A stretch of DNA of 64,000 nt from Phytophthora colocasiae. Lineage: Eukaryota > Oomycota > Peronosporomycetes > Peronosporales > Peronosporaceae. The stretch is from NCBI GenBank assembly GCA_018806915.1, contig JAGKQI010000096.1, positions 992,001 to 1,056,000 on the forward strand. The letters run 5' to 3'. The notes beneath the pieces were generated by a model. It saw only the letters and a program-made list of their open reading frames with translations. It searched no databases and was not told the origin of the DNA. The position numbers and the translations under genes are program-made. Shown piece by piece: positions 46,551-56,888 of the stretch (within the stretch, counting starts at the first letter, position 1; each line of letters starts with the position of its first letter).

Positions 46551-46671
46551 CGCGCTTAGATGCTTGAGCAGCTCTGAACAATGAAAGTCAGGCAGCAATG
46601 CGAAACGGAATGCGACGCTTCCCAGTTGGCATCACGAGGTGAATGGTGCAATAGATAGGTAGATTACTACG

Positions 46672-49600
46672 TTACGAGGTTGTCAGATTTTCGAGACACT
46701 TGGCAATTGAAACTCGATAAACGTTTGTGCCATGCATCGTTGTCTTGCGCCTCGAAGAGTTATGAAGATGCCGTTCAACGAAACTTGGATCAACGATTAA
46801 GTTGCCTGCCACGTCGAGGGAAATCTCAGTCCCCACGTGCTGGTATAGTCCCCACTAAAACAAAACAAGAGTTAGAAAATCAATTCCGAAACTCACACAG
46901 CAATTCATGTATGCGTACAAATTTCGGCCATCCTGGTACGATATCTCCGTCCATGACAACTCGGTAGCTCGTGGGAACACAACTATCATAGTGCTGACGG
47001 AAGCTTGGATTGCCAACACGAGGACCTCCGAAGTTATACATGTTGACTTTGATGCTGAAATTTACTGCAAGGTCATACGCAGCGATAATTGCAAGCGCGC
47101 CTCCCATGCTGTGGCCGGTGACATACACGGACACACCGGGATTTTCATCCAAAATGAGACGGGTCACTTCTTTTAGCTCGTCGCGGATCGACTCATACGC
47201 AATCCAAAACCCTGCAAATCAACCAACAATTTAGAACCACCTTCCAGCAAAACAAGCCAAAAGAAGTCATTCTACCTCGATGCACCCGCGGCAGTGCCAT
47301 ATTAAGCAGGGGGATCTTTGCTGCCACATCCTTCACTTTTTCCAAACAGGATTTTCTCCAGCGCAGCCCTCGAGACTTTATCCACAACACCTTTTGATCT
47401 GCGCGAAGGTTGCTCTTCCAGTTTTCCTTGCTTGTTGTGCCTCTAAATGATATAACCAATCGCTGGTGGTCTTCTTGACTCCACGCGACGACAGCATGTG
47501 TATCCGTAAGACTGCTTCTCAAATGAGTTATCAGCTCAAAGCCATAACGCTCAAGCGCGAGCTCGCCATATCCAGATGCTGACGGGCATCCAGCGGGGTC
47601 GAAATATGCTTGATACGCCAACTCCAGTAGCCATCCCGCCGTTTCCACACAAAACAAATTGGAATCCGGCGTGAGAAAGCCATAAGAGTCCACTCGTGGT
47701 TTCTCATCCACATGGAAAGCCGTGGAAGCCAATAATCCAGTACTGTCGCCCGCGAGTGGAGGTAAGTGTACGAACATGACTAAATAGACATACACCGACA
47801 GGAACAGGAACTTGCCTAATGATGGGTGGCCAGTGTGCATCTTGGCAAATGTGTGCACTGAGTCTTGTATAAATGCATCGTAGCCGACGAAGTACCACGT
47901 TCGAGTCAGATAAAATATCTGAAGAGCTGAGAGTAAAAGCACGTAGACGAAAATGAGAAGCGTTTCCAATACGAGGAATCGATACGACAGCTGCTTGAAA
48001 CGAGTAGCCATATACGGCAATGCCTTGAGATGCCGACCCGATCCAGCTACAACTGTCATTATCCACACGAGCCAAAATAGTACCAGGCCCGTTCGAATAA
48101 ATCCGAGAAATACATAAATTTCTTCATGGTGAAAATCATGAGCACTTGATACCATCTCTAGTCCAAAAAATAACTTCGGCATTCTCAGCACAGTCATGCC
48201 GGTGTCCACTGCAAAAAGTACCATCCCAAAACTGAACTTCGCAGCAAATGGACATCTCCGAGAGGAAAAATCTCCACTGTGCTGATCCATCAAGCTCAAC
48301 CAAAACACATAAAAGAAAGCCTCCGCGAACGACTGGCACGTGGTGGATACAAACCGAGTGCGCAAGCTCACAGTGGTGTACAGCTCAGATACTGCATACA
48401 CTGGATTTTGCCAAAGCAAGAGCACGACACCCACCCCCAGCAACCACTTTTGCACTGCCAACACGTTACTCCATGATCCAGAGTGGAAATTAAGCACCGA
48501 AATGAACCATGATGGAAGTGCCAAAATGGACGTCAGCACAAATACACCACGAACAACAACTTCACCCACGTGAATGGCTGGCTTCCTGAAGAATGAAAAA
48601 GTCAGGTTAAGCTTTTTCACCGGCAAACACACGAAATGAGCAGGACCAAGCACTACGTACGTGTACGCGAATTGATAGATGATCTCTTTGCCAAACACAT
48701 TCGGATACATTCCTTTGAATGTCACCACAGCAAAGTATGCATCGTACTCGCTCCCTCCCTGTAAAAGATAATACATTGTAACTTAATCAAGCCAGCACAT
48801 ATTCAAACCCCCTCTTCTTACCAGTAGGTCGACGTCTTGCGTGATCTCCAGTAGCCTCACAACGTCACATGACCCTCCTGATCGGCATTCTACCCAAACA
48901 CTCTGGTTGTGCTCATCTAAAATGAGATCTTTTGCGACTGGTGTGACATCATGGCCGATACCATAAAGTCTGGCATCGAACGTCAATACATAGCCTGCAT
49001 CCTGGTCCACCTCTCCATCCTCGAGCTCGGATATACTTGAAGATTGGCTCGAAAAGCTGCTTTTCACTCTGGTTACATCACGATTCATATTCCACGCAGT
49101 CCCTACACGTTCGAGCTCTTGGAATGTATTGCTCTCCTTCAGCGACGACAGAAAATCTGTTAACATCGACGTATTCACCTGCTCCCGAACGTCAAGCTTA
49201 ATCTCAATAGATCCTGTATAGCGCGACACGTTAGCCACATACGCTGCCCATTGAGCAATACCCCTCGTGGTGTCCACTTTAGTGCACGGCTCTCTCCTCT
49301 CTTCGTCCCTGCAAAGTGCCCCTGACAACTCCTCCGCCTAAAGTTTGCAGAGAATAATCAGAATCAAACAACTTCAAAATTAAAGGGGAAAAAAACAGTT
49401 TTTTTCCGCACCGTTTCCAGATACCCTTTGCTCTGTAGATATGGCAGCGCCATGGCTAGTAAGAACGCCATGTATGTGATCCATAGCACCGCTGTAGCAG
49501 CTCTTGACGACAGCGTTTCAAGTCGAATCTGTGGCTCGAATATATGCCTCTGTTTCTGATTCCCTCCTGAGTCGGTGGAAATAGTCTCTATCCCTAATAG

Positions 49601-49774
49601 AGGCGCGGTCGAGGACACTGTCGGTAGACGCGAATGCATCTCATACGAATCGCGGAACAGCTCTGACGACGCATAACCTGTAGACTGGAATAGCAGTGGA
49701 CGATACACACGCTCTTCTTCAGCGTCATCGTCGCCAAAAGGAGCACTCGAGGCACGCTTCCGGTCGAGCGGCAT
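46672..49774 (-). CDS. Multi-pass membrane protein with class-3 lipase domain
   Basis: Five exons (49774-49412, 49337-48822, 48758-47276, 47211-46919, 46854-46672) encode 945 aa. One TM helix (ITYMAFLLAMALPYL) lies near residue 105, followed by a luminal/extracellular domain of about 200 residues. About eight hydrophobic helices come next (about 320-590), a region that loosely recalls Wntless/TMEM181-type seven-TM proteins. The C-terminal third is a class-3 lipase: FRGTTSKENW, nucleophile elbow GHSMGGALA, FGGPRVGN, Asp in MDGDIVPGWP, and His in exon 5 (YQHVGTEISL). The full Ser-Asp-His triad is present, so an active lipid hydrolase facing the membrane is likely. The seven-TM likeness is an inference. 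Confidence 0.87.
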
Positions 49775-49881
49775 CTTATGTAGATCTGATGCAAGAAAAG
49801 TGATTTAACAGAAATTTAGCCAATGAAAAGTGGGTAGAAATCTTACGACCACCGAGTTGAAGTTGCCTTCAACTTAGTATC

Positions 49882-52800
49882 TTAGAGAAAGCTGCCCCAT
49901 TGCTCATCTGGAGCTGAAGTGGTCTCAGGGACGCGCGTTTGCTCTGGCTGCTGGCTACTGCGCGCGAAGGAGGAAATGCGATCGGTGGGGACGCTCATGT
50001 CTTTGTGGAAGCTTGTAGTGGCTCGCACATCCGGTGCGAACGTCAGAATAGCTGCAGAGTTAGGTGGGTCTTGAGCCATTCCAGCAGACAATCCGTTCTC
50101 AATTGCAGCAGACTGCGTAGAAGCAGAGATATCGAATGGAGATGGTATTGGTTGGGGTGTAGAAGCGTCAATAGAAGAGGATGTCTGTCTCTTGGTCGAT
50201 GGGGTCGCTTGGGCACTGCAAAGCTGAACGTGGCCCCCACCAAAGAGACGAACAGTATCCTTTGGCCACTTCTCGAACTCACGGATATTATCAACAGATG
50301 ATCGGACTTCCAGAATTCCAGACCAGCTTGAATCTGACTCCTGGCTCATCGTCAGCGTTGCGACCACATAGGACCCCCATCGTGTCTGAGAGAGCATTGC
50401 AATCTACAGTAAAATGGGGATGAGAAAGATTGTCAAAGAAATTCAGAGATCAGCAGTTAGGACGTACGTGGAAATGCATTGGAAGCTCGAGGAGTAGCTC
50501 GGTCACAGCAGCCAGCTTCGAGTTCATAATGTGGAGCGCGTGCTGAAAAACGCCAAATTTATCGCCAGTTGAACTCTGCGATTTCACAGGCCAAACTGCG
50601 CTTGAGACAGCACTAGAGCAACAATTTGCTTTAGAACAGGCGATAATGATATCAGTATCGAGGGGGATAGCACTATACCTTTGCCAGCAGTGCTGGAAGA
50701 ATGCGGCGGTCGCAAAATGAGGCTGTGGTTGTCGAAGCAGAGTGTCGAAGTGCAGCACGTATTGGTTGCTGAATGCTAATCGGATCGGAATTGGAGAAGA
50801 CTCCTCTGCTGGATTGCCGCTCATATCGTCGCTGTCTTGGATAGGATCCTGAACCAGCACAGCTTGCACCAGAATTGTAGCCTGCGTGAACTTACAAACG
50901 CGGAACTGTTTGTGCGCTTTAATCACACCAAAAGGTGGTAAACTAGTGCAGCCCCCGCTTGTGCCAACGCTGACAGTCTCACCGGCACGTAGCATACGCA
51001 ATTTCAAGTCCTTCGAGACATCCACGCACTGAACCACACCGACACCTCCAAGTGGACGAAGGTGGATTTCCAAATCGTTTAACGCCCAAGTCATAAGATT
51101 GCAGCAACTGATGTCCAGCTCAACAACCTCTTCTTTTCCTGACATCGGGTGGTGGTGGGAGATTTGGATGGATACAGGATCAGCACTGCCTGTTACAGTG
51201 ATAGGCTCTTGAAATTCTTCGTCGTGCGGCTTGCTACTTGCCTCAAGATCTTTTCGCGGCAGGAAAATATCCGCTGGATCGAATATTTCTTTTGATAATG
51301 GAGTATCAGGTTCTGCTGGTGAACCTGCTGGTACAGGGGTTGAAAGGAGAGCCATGACATCTTCAATACTGCTCAGGTACAAAAGGGTTAGTTTACCAGC
51401 TCGCAAGCAAGATGAGATCGTACTAAACGTACACACGGTACTGCTGGGATGTCGTCGCTGGAGGGCCTCCGGAAGCTGATAATGCAGTACCCATTTTCTC
51501 ACACATCTGAAGGAATTGTAATTGCGTTTGGGGCTGAAGCCGTGCTAAGAGTGTGATACAGTCGCCAAGTACCATCAAAGCATCGACGTTATTGACATCA
51601 CCTGCACGTTTTCGACTCGCAGGAGTTTCCTCTGCACCAGTTCCACTGTTTCCAAGCAAGCCGTTGTCGAAAGTAGCGCCTTCCACCTCGTCCTCCTCAT
51701 TCCAGATTGCAGTAAACAGCCGACCGGTTTCGCGCTGAAGTTCTCGTACCAGAGAGTCAAATGGTACATGTGTGGCGTAATTGCGATGAAGTTGCACACC
51801 AACCCAAAGAATTTGTAGGCGAGCACACTGCGATGCAATTTGGTCCATAGTTGGAAACAGCTCTTGCTGAAAAAAGTCGAGTGACTCGCGAAGAGCAAGA
51901 TTGGGGCAAGCTAGCATGCCCTGGAAATGAGACGTCAGCAGCCCCGTGTAGTAAACAATATTTTCACTCATCTCGCAGGAACGACGGTACACCTTCGGTG
52001 AAGTAGTAGCAGACCCACCCAATTTCAGGAGAAGTAGTCCTCGGAAAACTCTCAGGGCAATAAGCTGCGAGATCTGTTGTTCAACAGCTCCTCGAGGCAC
52101 TGTCGTATTGGCGAGAGCCTGAAAAAGGGCTCGAACGACTTCAGACCCATTCGTGCGTGGGGATAACCTAGAAAACCCCTTTGGTTGCCTGAAGAATGTC
52201 ATTGTGCACAAGCCCTGGAGTAGCTGAAAGTCTCGGCTTGTGACAACATGCTTGGCGATGGTATCCATCAGATTCTTTACCAGATCTCGTCGGTCTTTTT
52301 CTTGGTCGAGTAGATAAAGAGCTTCAGTTGTCCGAACAAACAGTGACTGACAGTTGACCCCAGACAGCCAAGCAAACGTCTTCACAAGCATCACACAAAG
52401 CTCAAATTTAAGCTCAGAACTGGAGCGCTTGTTAGCGAGGTAGCACTGGGCAATCAGGTGGTTAGTGAGCTGAGCAGCCCAGCGCATACGAGTGAACGTC
52501 TGAAGTGGGTGCGTCAGCAGAATGAAGACGGCACGGCACATGCTAGTAGCCTGGCCAAGCGAAACTCTTCGCGATACTGAAGGAAATGCCCAGGATTCGA
52601 GTAGATCATTTACTAATTCATCCACTCGAACGGGCTCTGTGGAAGCTTGGCTATCAGCGTTGTTATCTTCAGCATCAATCTCCACATACGGGTGACTTAC
52701 ACTTGGACACCGCGCTCCACTGTGTTCCATCATGGTGTACAAGAGCATCGAGATCCAAAGTAATGCGTTTGACTGCTGCTTCATGGGAAGATTTCGAGCT

Positions 52801-53666
52801 GTACTAATCAGCACTCGAACTCTTGGGGATGCTTGCTTGTAGATCATGGAAGCGACGTCATCTATGGGCGTTTGAACGCGGCTGCCTTCTTGAATGCTCG
52901 GGAAAAACGGCGAGAACGTGCTGGAACGTGCGAAGAGAGTCGCCAAAGTCGTGAACGCAATACCCGCAGCCCTTGCAGCACTTTGAGATTGCCAGTCAAC
53001 TGAAAGAGTGTGGAAAATCAACTTCCAACAGTCGTTGACCATCGTCTCCAAGTCTTGTTGACAGCAAATTCGAGCCTCGTGCGACTCAAACGGAAAGACA
53101 AATAGTCCGTCTCCAGCAACGTTTACAGCTGCATCTATCGTTACCTTTGCTAGCGTCTCAATGGCGCCACAACGAACCTCGATGTCTTCGTGCGTTAAAA
53201 GTGTACGCAGCTTGTTCATCGGCTCTCTTTCAGGAGAGAGCAGGAAGCCAAGCAGAAGAGGTCTTGGAACTTGTCCAAGCACGGGAACTGCAGCGGCCAA
53301 AGCTGACACATTCTCCGAACTACCCAGCTCCGTCACCACCGCTTCTAGGACAAACTTCCAGACTTCGTCCGTGCAGCATCCAGGGGCAATTGCAGCGAGT
53401 TGGAACCCTAAAACTTTCATAGCAGGGTTTCCCTCCGACTTCAAACACTCCTACAGAATGAGAAGTAGCATATCGTTATGTTTGTTTAGCTGCAAAAGTT
53501 GTAGGGAATGTCGGGAATGTCCTGTTACCTCCAGCCCCTCACGATATTCACGTAGCGTTAGCGCATTGGGTCGGACAGACGCAAGCTGCAGCAGCTTTTG
53601 CACTTGGACGAGAGCTCTCCTGGCACTAGCAGCAGATTCACCTCCTCCTAGACTCTCCTGCAGCAT
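49882..53666 (-). CDS. TPLATE-like subunit of the TSET/TPLATE adaptor complex
   Basis: Exons 53666-53529, 53450-51433, 51368-50468 and 50403-49882 encode 1,192 aa, close to plant TPLATE (about 1,180). The N-terminal two thirds form an alpha-solenoid of adaptin type (MKVLGFQLAAIAPGCCTDE, VRCGAIETLAKV, ARAAGIAFTTLATLF). The C-terminal part looks like a beta appendage: EVVELDISCCNLMTWALNDL, then PIRLAFSNQYVLHF, FFQHCWQRYSA and TRWGSYVVATLTMSQ. These align in order with the TPLATE appendage. The tail is Ser/Pro-rich and ends in DEQWGSFL. TSET acts at the plasma membrane in endocytosis. The adaptor-like nature is clear; TPLATE identity rests on remembered alignment. A longer 5' exon cannot be excluded. 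Confidence 0.75.
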
Positions 53667-54650
53667 CTTCGGAAGAAGTTGGACACGATCCTTGCTGACG
53701 TCGTTTTGGTTTAGACGACTCTTAGCTCAATATTGCATTACTGTTACCGTAATTGGTGCAGCAGCAATAAAAACTACTACTGAAGTACCATGTAATGGCA
53801 TGTAGAAGATCTCTAAATGGTAATGAGATGGTGGTAAACCCATTTGGGACGGGACAGTAGAATCCGTCCTCAATTCCTCCTTTTCTACTTGCAAATGAAG
53901 AAAAACCTAAGAGGCGATCAGACTCTCCTGTGGAAGTCGCGGCCCATGCTGGAAGACTCTAAGCTTACGTCTGATGAGCGTCGACGAGCTCGCAACTGGC
54001 ACCGTGAGTTACTGCAGCAGATGAAGGAAAATGCTTCAGACCTAGCAAACCTCCAGTCCAACAAGTTTACCGCGCCGCCGCCGACTTGGAAGTGTTGTAC
54101 GAGAGTGTGCGTTACCCGCGCGAGAGTACTTTAGACAGTCTTTGTTTGGATGAGTTGAAGTCTGCATTGGGACGGCAGACATCACAAAGGTATGCATATT
54201 ATTTGTGGTTGTTCCTTATCAACTAAAAGCTGTAAATGCAGTTTCAAATTGCAGGTTTGGGCTGCTCATTCCAAGTTTGACTGGGAGGCTCTGGGTTATT
54301 CCACCGGGGGAATGTTTCATTCAGTGCCGGAGACGAATTTGATGTGAGTTTGATCAAGTGTAAGAATTGGAAGTAGCTAACATTATTTTTTTATGTTTGG
54401 TCTTCTGGATACGACGACGATCAAGAAACCCAACAAGAAGCATCGTCGCATCACCCCGAAAGATGACAACATTCAGGAAACGCAGCCGCGTGAGCACATT
54501 GCCAAGGTTGCAGATTTCTGTTAAAAACTTGCGTATGAGTGACCGGTTTTTTATCATTTTTTTCCCTACAGAAAGATGAAATGGAGGATACACAAGGTCG
54601 TCGTTTAAAGGCCCTGGAAGATGCTGTTGCGAGGGATTCTGGAGAAAAAG

Positions 54651-54653
54651 TAG
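54651..54653. repeat. Target-site duplication TAG, left
   Basis: TAG immediately before the left inverted repeat is repeated at 56119-56121. A 3-bp duplication is typical of PIF/Harbinger insertion. Confidence 0.75.
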
Positions 54654-54665
54654 GGCCGTGTTCGC
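54654..54665 (+). repeat. Left 12-bp terminal inverted repeat
   Basis: GGCCGTGTTCGC; the exact complement ends the element at 56107-56118. Confidence 0.9.
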
Positions 54666-54941
54666 AGATAATCTCATTTTCAGAAAATGAGTATTTCTGC
54701 TTCTCTCTCTCGAAAAGCGTCACTCCCGAAAACGGAATTTTGGAAAAACGTGTTCGCACGAAACTCAATGCTGTCACTATGTCCATGAACGCTAAACCGA
54801 GGTTGAAGATCTGACAATAGTGACCTCGAGATGACGATGATCAAGATGGGGAGACGCTAGAATAGAAATAAAATAACGTTGCGATTCGCGCAGCACGCGC
54901 ACCGAAACCAAGAAATAAACTTGGATGAGTGCCATCTCGAC

Positions 54942-55820
54942 CTACGGTGAATGCTGCGGTGAAAAACTCGTGTCGTCTTCGTTGTCACAGTCCTTGGTTT
55001 CCATCTCGGAGCGCTTGGCCTGAGCGATCTTCATCGCAAAATACTCGGTGACGACTTTCATCATCGCGATCTTCTCATTTCCGTCACCCTTGTCGCTTTT
55101 GGATTTCTTGGCATCTCGGTTCTCTGCTTGAGCACCACCACGGATGCGTTTGATGTTTTCTTTCCGCTTTTGAGCACTTAGTGGATCTGCAACCCGCGTG
55201 CCGTCTTTTGCTGGTGTCTCCACGGCTGTGTCTGACTCCAGATTCGACAGCACATCATCGAGCGTCGAGGCGCTTTCACCAGTTGCACGAGCGTCACCTG
55301 TACACCACCATCAGCTCTCAAGATATCTAGGCCACGTCCGACCCAGCGCACGCACCTGCAATGTGGCTGCATACGACATGATGCTCAAAGCCTTCTTCGC
55401 GAAACTGGAGCAAACGAGCCTTCTGCTTGGGCTTGGCAGCAACTAGACGCTCCCACGCATCTTCTCCCATAGTCGTCTTTCCCGTCGTCGAACACACACC
55501 AACACCACTCAAACCCGAGATGTATTTGAACAAATCGTAGTCGTTCATGATGCGGTCCAGCTTTGACTTGTACTGCGCTGTGAGCAGCAGCCAAACAGAC
55601 TACCACAGTCAGCATCAGAGAATAGACACGAACACTCTCAGCTCTCACCTTTCTCGCGTTCAACCCCAAATTCGGCGTTGAGCTTTTTGACGATGTCTGT
55701 CCATCCTTTTGCTTTGATTCCCTTATCGGCCTTGTAGGACGGATTGTTGCGCGCCTCCAGGAACGCGTCGAGAAACTTCTTGACCTGATCTTCGGTCCAC
55801 TTGGCTCGGTCTGACGTCAT
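54942..55820 (-). CDS. Myb/SANT-like DNA-binding protein of a Harbinger element
   Basis: Exons 55820-55649, 55577-55356 and 55297-54942 give 249 aa. The N-terminal domain (KWTEDQVKKFLDAFLEARNN, KGWTDIVKKLNAEF, YKSKLDRIMNDYDLFKYISG) is the Myb/SANT-like domain found in Harbinger ORF1 proteins and plant relatives. A Lys-rich central stretch (KRKENIKRIRGG, DAKKSKSDKGDG) and an acidic Ser-rich tail follow. In Harbinger systems this protein recognises the element ends and brings in the transposase. The frame also contains an upstream ATG at 56009, which would add 63 residues. The gene lies wholly within the 54654-56118 element and is open throughout, so it may still be expressed. Confidence 0.82.
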
Positions 55821-56106
55821 TGTGTTCGGCGTTGTCGAGGGCGACGGTCGTCTATGCTTCTCCTCCTTCTCCGTTCGTGCCGATTTCCTTTGTGTGAAGA
55901 TTTCTGTGGCAGGGGAAATGTCCGTGATCATCACTCCTGTGTCACAGGAGAGGGGGCCCGAGATGAAGCCGAAAATTCGGCGGTGAGGTCGAATTTCGAA
56001 ATCCTTCATTTTCGGCTAGAAATGGGGTTTCTCTTTTTGGGTGTTTACGGGATTCATTTTGTCGGTAATGACATTTTGGACCCAAAATGAACATTTTACA
56101 TGGTGC

Positions 56107-56118
56107 GCGAACACGGCC
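56107..56118 (-). repeat. Right 12-bp terminal inverted repeat
   Basis: GCGAACACGGCC, exact complement of 54654-54665, followed by the TAG duplication at 56119-56121. Confidence 0.9.
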
Positions 56119-56506
56119 TAGAGCTTTTTGCTGCAATTCTGAATCCAGACAGCTTCGAGCAGGTATGTGTAATGAAAAAGGTTTCAGAAAAGTGTATTAT
56201 CTTTTCTGCTTGTACATATAGACTGTTGTGAACCTGTTCGACACATCGTTTCTGGTTCGCCAAGGATCTCTGGGAGTTGGCCTTAATGCTTCTGGACTTC
56301 CATTTCTCGGTAGGAGCCAAGTGTACAAATGTACGTGAGGCTGCTAATCTGTTCGTGTTATTTGATTAGAGAAAAGAGAAGCCCCCACCAGTGACACAAC
56401 CGGTAGCAACCACCAAAGCATTGTCAGCATCACTCCTATCCAGTGGGAAGAGCTCTCTAGTGCATGTGACCTAGATGAGTCACCGAGAGGAAAAGTAGTT
56501 CGATGA

Positions 56507-56888
56507 TGGTCAAGTTTTTATCGTGATGGCCTAAAAAAAGTGTTTTGACAGGATTATGATCGGAAAGAAAACCTGTCGGGTTAGGTACATACCAGTACTA
56601 GTAGTATGCTTTTCATGCTACACGCTGCCTTACTCGGTATGTCATTAACGCTCTATCAATAGAGCTGATTTTCAGTATCGAACTATAACCGCAGTACTTG
56701 ACAAAGGGTGTATTTGCAGCTGGACTTCAGAATTCGGTCAGCAAATTCGCATTTCCACTTACATTACGCTTATAGTCACTAAGGGAAGAAGCCGCTCACA
56801 GATTTTGGAAGTAACGCCAGAGATGAGAATTTGTTAAGTGTCTACGCATATAGGGAGCGATGGAAAATACCCCAGTGAATGGCACAGT
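56507..56888. other. Spacer between Nse4 3' end and the transposase gene
   Basis: This spacer of 382 bp has no supported ORF. The left end of the transposase-bearing element should lie here, but no convincing inverted repeat with the 58266-58544 side was found. Confidence 0.4.

Larger units (their letters stand above)
54654..56118 (-). mobile_element. PIF/Harbinger-like element carrying only a Myb/SANT-like gene
   Basis: The element is 1,465 bp. Its ends are a perfect 12-bp inverted repeat (GGCCGTGTTCGC at 54654-54665 and its complement at 56107-56118), and TAG is duplicated outside. It sits in an exon of an Nse4 gene. It encodes one minus-strand gene with a Myb/SANT-like domain. Autonomous Harbinger elements carry that gene plus a DDE transposase, which is missing here, so this copy would need transposase in trans. 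The family call follows from 3-bp duplication, repeat type and Myb gene. Confidence 0.85.
53895..56506 (+). pseudogene. NSE4: Nse4 (SMC5/6 complex kleisin) gene copy, interrupted by a Harbinger-like element
   Basis: The coding pieces are 53895-54189, 54242-54343, about 54395-54506, 54572-54653, then after the element 56122-56162, 56222-56309 and 56370-56506. N-terminal landmarks are DERRRARNWHRELLQQMKEN and LYESVRYPRESTLDS. The middle has FDWEALGYSTGGMF, and the Nse4 C-terminal domain has LNPDSFEQ, TVVNLFDTSFLVRQGSLGVG and SGLPFL. Nse4 is the kleisin bridging SMC5 and SMC6. Removing 54654-56118 plus one TAG joins GEKV to ELFAAILNPDS in frame. Two further defects exist: a shift in the GCC-rich run at about 54071-54083, and a missing AG acceptor before 54395 (AT instead). 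A functional copy presumably exists elsewhere. Confidence 0.85.
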
